This document shows positions 45,276 through 56,051 of a stretch of DNA of 64,000 nt, piece by piece. Both the position numbers and the translations under genes were made by a program. This stretch comes from Macrocystis pyrifera (taxonomy: Eukaryota > Sar > Phaeophyceae > Laminariales > Laminariaceae). Under the pieces are notes generated by a model, which had not been told where the DNA came from, ran no database searches, and saw nothing but the letters and a program-made list of their open reading frames with translations. The stretch covers positions 7,807,024 through 7,871,023 of the forward strand of contig JASSKH010000001.1 of assembly GCA_031763025.1 (NCBI GenBank), given 5' to 3'. Within the stretch, counting starts at the first letter, position 1. Each line of letters opens with the position of its first letter.

Positions 45276-46000
45276 TGGCAGATACTGGAGCAATGTATAG
45301 TCATTCCCATTGACTAGAGCCAACATTTATGAGAATCCTCGGCAGACATCGATCGACAAAACCAACGACACCGTGATGAAATCAGAACGGAATGCGCTGG
45401 TTAAGGTCTCCGACCCAGCCTAGTGTCACAGTGCTCACACCTCGGTCGGTGATATGTGGCGTGGGCTGACCAAGCGTCTGATAAAAAAAAAAAATGGCAC
45501 TGGTGTGTAGAAGACAGACGACAAAAAAATCTCTACCCCTCTCCGATGGCAAGATATAGACCATTTTTCAGGTTTGACATCGATCGACAAACCCAACCAT
45601 TACGTCACGAACTCTGAATGAAGCGCGCTGGTTAGAGACTCCGAGCCACACTAGTATCACAGTTCTCACACCTCGGTCGGTGATATGTGGCGTGGGTGGG
45701 CCAGGTGTCTACTAAAAACATATTTGGCAGCTGGTGTGTTGAAAACAGACGACAAAAACGCTCGATTCCTCTCCGTTGGCACGAAACAGAACTTTTTGAA
45801 AGCTCTGACGAAGAGCATAGGACACCGCGGAAAACTTCTCGCCCCCTAGACGACGGATTCCAATTTTACCTCCCAGGCCATAATTTACACTCATTGGCCT
45901 TGCCCGGTACCAAGCTCGTTGAACGTGGGTGGATTATAAGTCGAGATCGAAGGTCAATCGTCGCGTGACTGCGGGTGTGCGAGCTGCGAACACGGGGCAG
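45276..46000. repeat. left inverted arm of the foldback element, inner part
   Basis: Reverse complement of about 46140-46851. Contains two diverged tandem units of about 235 bp sharing TCGATCGACAAA, GCGCTGGTTA and CACACCTCGGTCGGTGATAT (at about 45436 and 45670). Confidence 0.85.
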
Positions 46001-46139
46001 TTGACGCCAGCTATCTTCCAATCAAATGGCTGAAATAACGCGAACGACGGGAGCCATCCTCCAATAAAATCGCTGTAATAACGGGAACCACGGGAACCAC
46101 GTGAAATCACGCCGCACACAAACTAGAAGAAGAAAGACA
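46001..46139. other. centre of the foldback element
   Basis: Single-copy 140 bp with small direct repeats (CCAATCAAATGGCTGAAATA / CCAATAAAATCGCTGTAATA and GGGAACCAC). No transposase coding. Confidence 0.6.
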
Positions 46140-46936
46140 CAGCTCGCAGCTCGCATACCCGCAGTCACGCGACGATTGACCTTCGATCTCGACCTATAAT
46201 CCACCCACGTTCAACGAGCTTGGTACCGGGCAAGGCCAATGAGTGTAAATTATGGCCTGGGAGGTATAATTGGAATCCGTCGTCTAGGGGGCGAGAAGTT
46301 TTCCGCGGTGTCCTATGCTCTTCGTCAGAGCTTTCAAAAAGTTCTGTTTCGTGCCAACGGAGAGGAATCGAGCGTTTTTGTCGTCTGTTTTCTACACACC
46401 AGCTGCCAAATATGTTTGTAGTAGACGCCTGGCCCACCCACGCCAAATATCACCGACCGAAGTGTGAGAACTGTGATACTAGTGTGGCTCGGAGTCTCTA
46501 ACCAGCGCGCTTCATTCAGAGTTCGTGACGTAATGGTTGGGTTTGTCGATCGATGTCAAACCTGAAAAATGGTCTATTTTTTGCCATCGGAGAGGGGTAG
46601 AGATTTTTTTGTCGTCTGTCTTGTACACAACAGTTCCATTTTTTTTTTTAATCAGGCGCCTGGTCAGCCCACGCCACATATCACCGACCGAGATGTGAGC
46701 ACTGTGACACTAGGCTGGGTCGGAGACCTTAACCAGCGCATTCCGTTCTGATTTCATCACGGTGTCGTTGGTTTTGTCGATCGATTTCTGCCGAGGATTC
46801 TCATAAAAGATGGCTCTAGTCAATGGGAATGACGATACATTGCTCTAGAATCTGCCAGAACAGGGGTTTTACAAACATAGCGCGGCGCGCAATTAAAGTC
46901 CGCGTAAGCTGTCCCGTGACGTATAAAATTTGCCGC
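46140..46936. repeat. right inverted arm of the foldback element
   Basis: Intact counterpart of the interrupted left arm. It shows the pre-insertion sequence of the retrotransposon target (complement of CTGTTCTGGCAGATTCTAGA at about 46841-46860). Confidence 0.85.
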
Positions 46937-46945
46937 GTCCGGGTG

Positions 46946-47438
46946 AAAAAATTGGGTTTGCATAAAATCGCGTAGGCGTTTTTGCTGCGGGACCCTGCGG
47001 AAAACAGACAAACACGGCAGCTACGAGCTCAGACGGTTTATGTGCAGGGGGGCGTATTCGCGACGTCAGAGGGTATACGTCTCGAGGTACTCGTGTACCT
47101 ACCCACGTTACTGCTGTCGGGGCCGGTTCCGTACGGCTGATCGGTCTCAAAACACGATTTCCAGCTGTCAGAGTTTGAGCATCAAACCACGCAGGCTGTA
47201 TCGTGATTTCGCGACAACCAGCACCCGAGGCCGTCCACGGCAACGCACATACCCTTAGCGAAGGACCACCGTCACTCGTGTTGAAGTCATTGCTGTATAG
47301 CTGAGGTCCACAGCTTGCGATCGTGTCAGGTTCCCGGCAGGATTACTTGGCGGTGGGCAGTGTTATCCGAGGTTTATCACAGAAAATCGCCTTTCCAACG
47401 GCTTTTTCTGCCGGCTGAACACTGCACGCAGCATTATC
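46946..47438. other. unassigned sequence
   Basis: A minus-strand open frame (46893-47243) starts outside and runs into the inverted repeat; no family recognised. Confidence 0.3.
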
Positions 47439-47819
47439 ATGCCCAAAGCTGCTTTGTGCGGTAAGTTTGGACATCATGGGATTGTCAGCGTTGGCGGCGG
47501 GCTAGGTGTGTGTTTTGGCTGTGGCAGAGCGGGTAGTCGCGACGGAAGCTCGATGAAATGGAAACACGTGGGGACGGGCCCGTACTGGGAGGAGTTGGGA
47601 GAGTGAGCTGCTTCAGTGGGCGAGGACTGGCGCCACGAGCGCGACCCCGTAGCTTCACCGTTCAAGCCGGGGGAATGTCTGTGTTTACGTACCGACTGTG
47701 TTGAGGCGATGTATCTCAAGTACGAGTGGCGCCGGCAGAGGGATAACATTGGATCTCCCGACAGGATGGAGATCGGTCAAGCTTCGCCATTGGGCCGCTA
47801 TCCCTCTCTGGCCTCCCAG
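47439..47819 (+). CDS. possible exon of a short zinc-binding protein, one in-frame TGA
   Basis: From ATG 47439 the frame is open for 126 codons except for a TGA at 47604-47606 and ends at a good donor (CCCAG|GTATGAG). The N-terminus MPKAALCGKFGHHG followed by GVCFGCGRAGSRDG has a His pair and a CxxC that could bind zinc. Later parts are KWKHVGTGPYWEEL and KPGECLCLRTDCVEAMYLKY. A GTAAGT right after the seventh codon is an alternative donor. No known family. The TGA makes it a pseudogene unless translation is spliced around it. Confidence 0.35.
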
Positions 47820-48602
47820 GTATGAGCGTTCTTTATGTATTGGAGCATGTGCGTCAAAATGCTGTGTATGGAGCATACGTACCTGATCCCATGCGAACTT
47901 ATACCAATCCGTCCCTAAAATAACCACATTTTGCATATTTATATTCAATGCAAGTGTTACTTATGTTTCGGGACATGGTGGCACTGGTGTGAGGGTGGAC
48001 CCCCTCGCAGCCCGGTTCGTACCTTGCCACCCTGCCAGACAGCACCAATCACAACACCGTTATTGTATGTCGTTTTCTGATGTATGGCATTGGTGCAACA
48101 GTATAGCAGTCTGCGGTGCTGTTTTCATGCTGTACCCAATCTTCTCAAGTTTGCAGCAGCGAGAACACCCCTGACAGATAGTTATGTACCACCTCACTCT
48201 GTCCCCAGAAAGAAAGGTTGGTCCCAGCTGGCACTTTCTGTTTCGAGCCGGAGTGGAACTGGTAAGAGGGTGTACCCACACCCTCGATTGTCAACACATC
48301 ACGCGCAGCACTACTTACACCTTTGGCAGTAGTACAGCAGTATTCTGCGCTGTATTTGCTGCTGTATATTACACGTAAATGTACCTGGGCTGTCTTCGTG
48401 CACATGAATGTGTGTCCAGTTTGATCAACCCCAACAATCATTCCCAAGTCGTTCATTTCGCAAATACCGCATAACCGTGGACGCCGTATTTATCAGGTAT
48501 CGTACTTGCCAAGTATAGATGCGCGTGTACTGTACGATGTAATAAATATCCGGCTTCTCGGTGCACTGCCGGCGCTTTGGAAGATGGCGGCTAGTATTAT
48601 TA
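47820..48602. other. unassigned sequence
   Basis: Would contain the intron after the 47.4-kb exon. No later exon recognised. Confidence 0.3.
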
Positions 48603-48701
48603 CAGGGGTCCATAGTAAATAGGACCAAATATTGTTAGCAAAAATACGTAAATGTATGTGTTTGTATGTATACCGAAGGTCCTATTTTCTATGGTCCCCC
48701 G
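48603..48701. mobile_element. MITE-like palindrome (GGACCATAG family), copy 2
   Basis: AGGGGTCCATAGTAAATAGG at the left and GGTCCTATTTTCTATGGTCC at the right form inverted ends; the centre aligns with copy 1 at 29922-30022. Confidence 0.75.
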
Positions 48702-49160
48702 TTTTAGGTTGTCGATTAGTGGAGTGCAGCCCGTGACACTTCGAAACTCAAACAAAAAAGCAGGCGCGCTCCTTTCGACCTATCCAAACTGCATGTGCTA
48801 GATGGTGTGTGGTGTCAACTCGGTTTGAACGACGCCGGCCGGTCACCGATGCCCTTCCTCTCAAAAATTTCAGGTGCGAGCTCTCTTGGCACATGTGGAG
48901 GTGACAGGCCGAGTGCTCGCCTGCTGCGGCGGGAGCCTTGTCACGCAGGTGGCGTAAGTTACGCGCCGGCTCCCTGTGCGAGCATATAAGCAACAGGATG
49001 GGATGGGGTGGAAAGACGGTGGTGTAAGGCACAGACAGAGCTCGAAGCATACACGCGATGGTGCGCGCAGAAGGACAGTGAGGTCTGAGTGAACCCCAGC
49101 TAGTGCTGTGGCCCGGCAAGTTTGCTACGCCGCGTTGGTGCTTGGCGTTGCGCGTTAGTG
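48702..49160. other. unassigned sequence
   Basis: Minus-strand open sequence (48748-49356) extends into the following tandem array and is unrecognised. Confidence 0.25.
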
Positions 49161-50610
49161 CTGTGGCGTAAGTTTTTGAGGGGCGTACATTATTTCGTGT
49201 AAGAGTACGCTCCTCACGTGCCCGGACACAGCCGTACAGCAGGAAATGGCCGGTAATTTCAAGCACGGAACGTTTCATACTTCGGCCCAATACAAAACCG
49301 CGGTCCTTGCTTTCACGGACACAGTAGTACAGCAGTCGAAGTCCCGCCCGAATCACGAGAAGCTATGCCGCAAGACCTGACTTTGTTCACAGACATAGCC
49401 GTAGAGCAGCAAATGGCCAGGTTCGTCAAGGAACTTCTAATATTTCGCTACAACAATACAGCAGTGGTCCTTGCTTTACGGCAGTTGTATATAATCAGTC
49501 ACTATTCCAGCCGACTCGTGATACGCCACACGGTTTTGCGTTGCTCGAGTACCTTACTTTGACGGGCAGTCGAGCAGCAGTTAATGGCCGGGAGTGAGTG
49601 GCCGATAACTTAAGGAAAGTTTAATACTATCGCCCAATAAAACAGCTGTCTTTACTTGACGGACACAGTCGTACAGCAGTCGATATCCAGCCGATTCAAC
49701 AAAAACTTTGACATAGTCGTACAGCAGCTAATGGCCAGGTATGTAAGGAACGTTTAGTACTTGGGCCCAATAACAGAGCGGTCCTTACTTTGGCGGACAT
49801 ACAGAACAGCATGTTCAAATCCCAGCCGAATAATGAAAGACTAAGCAGCAAGACCCGACTTCGATAAACACAGCCGTACAGCAGTGAATGGCCGAGAATG
49901 TAACCAACGTTTAGGGCTTCGGCCCAATAACACTGCGTCCTTACTATATCGGACACAGCAGTATTACAGCAGTCCATATTTCCATCGGACTCATGCAAAG
50001 CTATGCGTTGCTGCGAGACACGAGGACACGCTGCTCGATGGACACACCGCCGTGGGACACGAAGGAAGTGTGCGCGATCGTCCAAGCACAAGCGCTGTGG
50101 AAGGTAGGGTGGACTCACAGCTCCTGTGTTGCTGCTGTGCCGCATGGCAACTGCAAGCTACTACCGCAATGTACATGTGTCTGTATACGACGTATATGTA
50201 TGTATACACAGTAGTACAGCAGTATAATACGGACAGAGTCGTACAGCAGTAAATGGCCGGATATTTAAAGAGCGTTCAATAATTCGGACCAATAGCACAG
50301 CGTTCCTTACATTGTCGGACAAAGTCGTGCAGAGAGACGGGCAGCAGTAAATGGTCGGGAATTTACTGAACTTCCAATATTCCGGCCCAATAACATAGCG
50401 ATCCTTACTTTATCGGACAAAGCGGTCGTACAGCAGTGAGTATTTACAGCCGACTCGTGAAAAGCTACGCGTTGGTGAACACAAGGACACACTGCTCGAC
50501 ATACACACTGCCGTTGGACCTGAAGGAATGTACGCGATTGTTCAAGCACAAGCGCGGCCTGAAAAGATCGAGTGGACTACCGCCTCCTGTGCTGCTGCTG
50601 TGCCGCATCT
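49161..50610. repeat. degenerate tandem array with GTACAGCAGTAAATGGCC units
   Basis: At least seven units of roughly 130-200 bp share AATGGCCGGGAA-like, CGGCCCAATAACA, GCGGTCCTTACTTT and GGACACAGTCGTACAGCAGT blocks. Two longer modules (AAAGCTATGCGTTGCTGCGA at 49996 and AAAAGCTACGCGTTGGTGAA at 50459, about 463 bp apart) add CACGAGGACACGCTGCTCGA and CCTCCTGTGCTGCTGCTGTG-like blocks. Confidence 0.75.
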
Positions 50611-50954
50611 TCGTGAGTGTCCGCTACCACCGCATCCGGCATCGCCGCGTCGCCAAACATAGCAAAGGCTGAAAGACCTCTCAGGGACCATCAGGTCTTT
50701 AAAGCGAAGGAATCCTTCACGCAGATCTGACTGCTTGCCAGTAACCTCACCTTCCTGGTCTAGCCAGCCGATGACCCTCGACCTGAGATTGCAGCCTCTG
50801 CGCCGAGCTCTTGGTGTCGCGGTGGACGGTCTGCCTCGTCCACACAGATGCTCATAGGTTTCGACGTTATTTATGTGCGGCGTATTATTTTTGGGGGAAG
50901 CATCCCCGGTGAACAAAAAAACGCGGACAAACTAGAACGTTCAACAAATATATA
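50611..50954 (-). other. unrecognised open sequence
   Basis: Minus-strand frame with GCNLRSRVIGWLDQEGEVTG and KQSDLREGFLRFKDLMVPER reads like protein, but there is no recognisable family and it runs into the repeat array. Confidence 0.25.
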
Positions 50955-51640
50955 CATGCTATTTGCGACACCGGTGTCGTAATTTCTTATTTGCGACACG
51001 GTGTCGACACCGCGTCACGTTCGCGGCACATACCTCAGATTGGCTCCACACCGCCAGGGATGTGTTGGCATGGTGCAGGGCCATCTTTGAAGCTATCGCA
51101 TGGCCGAAACGGGCCAGGACTTGAGGAGATATCTGGCATCCTGGTGCACCCGCAAAACGTTCAGATCGGTGTCGCAAATAAGCCTTATTTGCGACACTCG
51201 CAAATAAGCCTTATTTGCGACACGCGTGTCGCAAATACCGTATTTGCGACACCGCTATGTGGTTGCCGCACACGCTCCGGATCGGCAAAGCGCTACCAGT
51301 ATAGTCTCAGCATGGTGTAGGGCTACCATTGCGGCCATCATGTAGCAAAAACGGGCTAGTACTCGAGGAGATATGGGGTTATCCTGGTACATATCCCGCA
51401 GAATCTTCTGGTTCCTGTCGCAAATAAAATGAGCCGTATTCGCGACACGCGTGTCGCATATACCGTATCTGCAACACCGCGCCGTGGTTGCTGCACACGC
51501 TCCGGATCGGCAAAGCGCTACCAGTAGAGTCTCAGCATGGTGTAGGGCTACCATTAAAGCCATCCTGTAGCCACAAAACGGGCCTGTACTCGAGGAGATA
51601 TGGGGTATCCTACTGGCTGGCTTATTTGCGACACCAGCCA
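50955..51640 (+). repeat. hairpin-rich repeat C, tandem array
   Basis: Three units, two of them with a period of 225 bp (CACACGCTCCGGATCGGCAA at 51269 and 51494). Junctions are made of TTTGCGACAC / GTGTCGCAAATA inverted words, able to form strong hairpins (51160-51260). The spacer contains GGGCTAGTACTCGAGGAGAT. Confidence 0.8.
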
Positions 51641-52740
51641 GTAGATATGGGGTACAGCGTACAACAGCACGGTGGGAACTCTACACAATACTGCAGGGCA
51701 TCGAAGGACACCTTCCAAGCAGCCTACGAACTCCACGACCTTCTACACGCGTTACACATACCGATTTCTTCGTCACCATGAACAAGGCGGCTAACCCCTC
51801 TGCCGCTCACATTGAACTCATGCAGTCCGCCGGGGGTTTCTATTGTATGTTTCACAACCGTTAGAGATAAACATCGGGAATCCGTTTACAAACTAAGTGC
51901 TACGCATGTGCCCTAAGTTAGACTGTTAATATTAGTAGTATATGTCAATACTACAGCAGTGCGGATACTGTGTGGACTGATGTTGGTGCAGCAACAAGCA
52001 GGATAATGTGTCGGAACGAACGCGTACAACGAACATGACGCATAGCTAGGTAAGCTGCAGTATGGTCGCTCTGTGCATCTATGGGGTGTGTTCGTTGCCT
52101 TAACTAGTCCGACAAAAACTGTGCGCAGCGTTTCGAAAGTTTGTTCAGTTCTGTGCGGCAGAACGATAGGCGTTGGTAAACGCCTGAGAGATAGGCGCTT
52201 TTACATGGCTGTTCAAGGGCAATTAAACAGCCACATTGGTGGGTGATGATGGTTGCACGGAACGAACGCCGATTTTACTGCTGTGCTATGGTGTAGTGCG
52301 TTAGTGGATGACATACACCCACCTATTTCGATAGCATCCACAACAGACAAGTACAAAAACCATACACAGAGCGCAGCGTGCACAAACTTCTCTGCCCTTC
52401 ATTTGTGCCCATGTGAATAGACGCGTAAACAGAGCACCCGGCGCTTTGAACGATACCAGCGCTCTCAATTATAGTACGTACGACGTATTAGAACACGGCG
52501 CGGCAATATAACCAAGTTAATTTCAAATCCATTGATTCACGATGACGTGGCTAAGGATCGATGTACTCGTGGAAACATGCTGTACAGTGGTATAGTCCGA
52601 GCTCTAAACGGGGCGCGCGCGACGCACGTCGTGCGATGTCGTCAAACGCAGCTTTACGACACCAGTCTGACTATTCTGACAGTGCACCAGGATGACCAGG
52701 ATACAACACACAGCAGCATCTACTACTGTAACGGCTCGTT
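51641..52740. other. unassigned sequence
   Basis: Nothing recognised except short CTACAGCAGTG-type words. Confidence 0.3.
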
Positions 52741-52744
52741 TTGG

Positions 52745-52800
52745 ATACACGCGAAATAAGGCTTATTTGCGACATCAGCCCGGGTGTACTAGGATACCCT
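52745..52800 (-). repeat. repeat C, inverted fragment
   Basis: CGAAATAAGGCTTATTTGCG palindrome followed by GGATACCCTATATCTCCT, the complement of the GGAGATATGGGGTATCC end of repeat C. Confidence 0.6.
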
Positions 52801-52802
52801 AT

Positions 52803-52840
52803 ATCTCCTCCCCCCCATCCTCCCCCCCCCCCCCCCCCCA
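52803..52840. repeat. poly(C) tract
   Basis: About 30 C within 38 bases, including an uninterrupted run of about 18, exactly where the LINE fragment is cut. Confidence 0.8.
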
Positions 52841-53661
52841 GTTCGCCCATTGGCATCTATAAGCACAAACAAACACTCTTTAGCAGGAATCTGCTCAACC
52901 AGGTCCTCCAACTTTCGCCAGAACATGCCTTTCTGCTTGGAGTCTTTGGTACACTCAGTTGGGGCGTACACAATGACGAAATTAACCGCATCGCACCGAC
53001 CGTCCAACTCAAAGCGCATAGACATAAGTCGTTCGTCAATAAACTGCTGAGTGAACTTAGACGTACGGCATATTGAGTCTTGTACTGCTAAACCTATCCC
53101 ATACTACCCTTGTCTCGCTGCTGTTTTTTTTCCTGACCTGAACAAAAAACTTGGTATCCAGCTGCACGAAATCTCGTGTTCCCCGGACCGTCGGGTTTCC
53201 TGCAGACCAATGAAGTCACAACCGAGTTGCCGTCCTTTCGCAAGTACGCACTCGTCATGCCCGTACCCGTTCTTCCCCTTTACGGTCAGGGTACGCACAT
53301 TGTAGGTCGCTACCACCACAAGTGCCGCCTTCCGCCTCTTACGAGCCTCGCGTGCTGCTTTTTTCGCCAGCCGACGAGAGGCTCGTCCCCTCCTCCTTTT
53401 TTGCTTTTTTTGTCTCTTTCTCTCTATGATAATATTGGCTCTCCGCTTTGTAGCCCGGTTCGCGCCTTGGTTTCCGTTGGTTGGGTGCAGCCGTCCCAGC
53501 CAACTCCGACACCCCCATCCTTCCTGTCGCGCTTGCGTACCCACGCTGTGGCCTCTCCCCAGGTTGCCCACGAAGCGCTCTCTGCTGTGGTGATATACCC
53601 GTCCTGCCTCGGGGATGAACTCCTCGGCATCCGGGTTAAAAATAAAACTCATCACCACCAC
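52841..53661 (-). pseudogene. non-LTR retrotransposon endonuclease domain, truncated
   Basis: On the minus strand a basic N-terminal region (KRRANIIIERKRQKKQKRRR) leads into an APE-type endonuclease: ATYNVRTL (metal-binding Asn), DFIGLQETRR (catalytic Glu), then a TAG at 53104-53106, and in the same frame YGIGLAVQDSICR, FVIVYAPTE and VLIDANGRTG (D-x-N motif). The sequence is lost right after GRTG, at a poly(C) tract. Endonuclease nicks target DNA for target-primed reverse transcription in LINEs. RT and the 3' end are absent, the reverse of usual 5' truncation. Confidence 0.8.
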
Positions 53662-53869
53662 CCCGCGCGGTCCTTAGAGTGAACAGTTCACTCGCCAGAC
53701 CGCGCGACGTTCCCTCTCTACCCAGCCCGAGGCTCGATGCCCGTGTGGTTGCTGCTAGACCGCTGTAAATCCTTGCGGGCTTCCTCGGCCCACCCCAAGG
53801 ACGGGGCAGGCCGGACAGGTTACTAGAAAGAACGGTTTAACCCATTAAGAACCCGCTGAGTAATCATTT
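53662..53869. other. possible 5' untranslated part of the LINE
   Basis: GC-rich sequence directly upstream of the LINE frame (minus strand) with no recognisable coding; ends at a GGTTTAACCC word and a tandem repeat. Confidence 0.3.
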
Positions 53870-54250
53870 TATAAATTTTGAAATACGTCAGCTGTGACTT
53901 CGACTGATTTAATAGTTGATACTCAAGCTGCGTAATACGCCTCGTCTATATTCCATTTTTACCGAATTTTACAAGTATTATATAAATTTTGAAATACGTC
54001 AGCTGTGAGTTCGACTGATTAAATAGTTGATACTCAACTTTGCAAGCTGCGTAATACACCTCGTCTATGTTCCATTTTTACCTAATTATACAAGTATTGT
54101 GATAAACAGAGCTCGCGTATTCTATATGTATTTTATAAGAAACTAAGAAAGCACGTCAGCTGTGAGTTCAACCGATCGGCAGATCGGTCGATACTCAACT
54201 TTGCAAGCTGCGTGAACCGCGCGCGTTTTCCATTATTTCCCTATATGTAT
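53870..54250. repeat. AT-rich tandem repeat, three units
   Basis: AAATACGTCAGCTGTGA at 53881 and 53992 (111 bp apart) and a longer diverged unit around 54150. Shared blocks: TTCGACTGATT, GTTGATACTCAA, CAAGCTGCGT and TTCCATTTTTACC. Confidence 0.75.
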
Positions 54251-54400
54251 TGTGTTAAACGGAACGAAATTTCGGATAAACAAACAATAAAAATGAACAA
54301 ACCTCATTGGGTAATATTCAAGCCGCGTGCAACCAAAGGATCGTGAAGGGACACACACACGCGATTAAAATAGAACACACACAACACCAGGGTGACTTGC

Positions 54401-54930
54401 TGTTGTTGTTGTTGTTTTTGTTGCTCTTTTCTTGACCACTGTGACATTGAACCGGTCTTTCTACCCGTCGACATCCTGTCCAGTACAACCAGTGTCCGTG
54501 CGGGTTCTTCAATCCTAGATGAGATACGTGCAAGTTCTGTGGTCACGAAGATACGCCACGGAGATAGTACGTTGCCACGTATGTGCAGTAAGAGCAAGAA
54601 CATCACGCCCTGGTGGGTTGTTAGTGGGTTAGTGGCAACTTCATGACATGCTTTGTATTTTAATAGTTGCTGGGCGGAGTACGAACCCCACGTTGGCCGA
54701 ACGTTCGAGAATATCTAATATAAATATTCATAATCGAAATCATCAGAATCTGCTGATGAGAGCACCTAATACTAAGAATAACGTACTGATGAAATGTTTT
54801 CGCCAGAAGAGTGGGAAAATCGTAGTGGGAAGGATAGTAAGTGACCCCGAATCTGAGTTAGGACAATTAATAGTTTATTTATAATGGGAAAGTGAGATAA
54901 AAGACCGACCAAGCCGAGTGGCATTTTTTT
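54401..54930 (-). mobile_element. retroposon B, long form, (AAC)n tail
   Basis: Tail at 54401-54425 ((GTT)n on the plus strand), then the B core, then a 5' extension with GAGTACGAACCCCACGTTGG (its complement contains GGGGTTCGTACTCC, close to a tRNA box B) and AATCGTAGTGGGAAGGATAG. The extension is shared with 56052-56500. Confidence 0.65.
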
Positions 54931-54974
54931 TGTTCAATTCGATATTTTTTAGAGATTTACTTACCGGGTTCTTT

Positions 54975-55190
54975 GTGCGTGGGTTAAGTTCTTTCTACCC
55001 GTCAGCATGTTGTCCAGCACAACCAATGTCCGTGCGGATTGGTCAATCCTAGAAGAGATACGTGCAAGTTCTGTGGCTACAAAGATACGGCACGGAGATA
55101 CTACGTTGCCACGTAGTAGAGTATGCAGTAAGCACGGCACGCTCTGGTGGGCTATTGACAACTTGATGATGTGCTTTGTTCTTTATACGC
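54975..55190 (-). mobile_element. retroposon B, copy
   Basis: Reverse-orientation core (TTCTTTCTACCCGTCAGCAT, CACAACCAATGTCCGTGC, ACGTGCAAGTTCTGTGG) with no clear tail. Confidence 0.7.
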
Positions 55191-55617
55191 CAACCATATA
55201 TTGTCAGAAATCGCTGAACTGTAGGAAAAAGTCGGACGCAACAAAGAAATACCAAATGTACGTCGATACCCCTTTAGAACCACAACCGCAGTCAGTCCCG
55301 GTTTGAGGACAAAATACTTTAAATTTGAATAACGTTTCCCCAAAAGCGTCAACCCAGCATCAGTATCAGCATCAAAGTGCTAGTCCCCCTAGACCGCAGA
55401 GCTGTATGTCACCCACGAACCCCTCACCACAAATTAATAGCATGAAAATAATGGTGCATAGGCCAACAGACTGAGACCGTACAGCCAAATTACACTCCAA
55501 CCTTCAAGCCCCCACCCCTTCAACAGACTTGTTTGGTGGGCTAAATATTTATGCTTACAGCAGTACGCGTACGTACGTATAGATAAAGATGTCATACTTT
55601 CACCCTTTGGCAGGTGT

Positions 55618-56045
55618 AATGTGTGTGTGTGTTCTTCACATTAAACCGTTCTTCTACTCGTCGACATCCAGCAAGCCCAGTGTCCGTGCTGATTCTTCAC
55701 CCTAGAAAGATACGAGCTCTGTGGTCACAGACTACGACACAGAGATAACACACCGTAATGCATTAATAGCCTACGTAATACCATGCATTCGCACTAGGTG
55801 CGGCCGACACAACATACATACATACGCCAGCAACCAAAATACACCATAAAGAAAGAGAAGCAACGAAAAACCAAACCGAAAAAGAACAAGAAAAGAAAAA
55901 GAGAAGGAGAAGAATCCCAAATAAATAAATAAAATGGGAAGCCAAAGCTCAGACACATACATACTTACCCCGAGCATGAGCCAAAAGGGACGTGCAAGGG
56001 GAAAGATACGAGAAGGAAAAAGGGGACTATGCATCCCGGTGATAC
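55618..56045 (-). mobile_element. retroposon B, (AC)n-tailed subfamily
   Basis: About 425 bp, reverse complement of 59630-60058; (GT)n at the left is the tail, and GACTATGCATCCCGGTGATA at the right is the 5' end. Confidence 0.8.
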
Positions 56046-56051
56046 GTATGG

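Larger units (their letters stand above)
33457..46945. mobile_element. MULE-like foldback element, split by a Ty3/gypsy insertion
   Basis: The element proper is 33466-33548 plus 45276-46936. GTCCGGGTG occurs directly outside both ends (33457-33465 and 46937-46945), a 9-bp target duplication as made by Mutator-like transposases. The ends are GGCAAATTTTA.ACGTCACGG in inverted orientation. The arms (83 bp before the insertion plus 45276 to about 46000, and about 46140-46936) are long inverted repeats of about 800 bp around a 140-bp centre. There is no transposase gene, so it is non-autonomous. The 11.7-kb retrotransposon sits 83 bp into the left arm. Confidence 0.8.
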
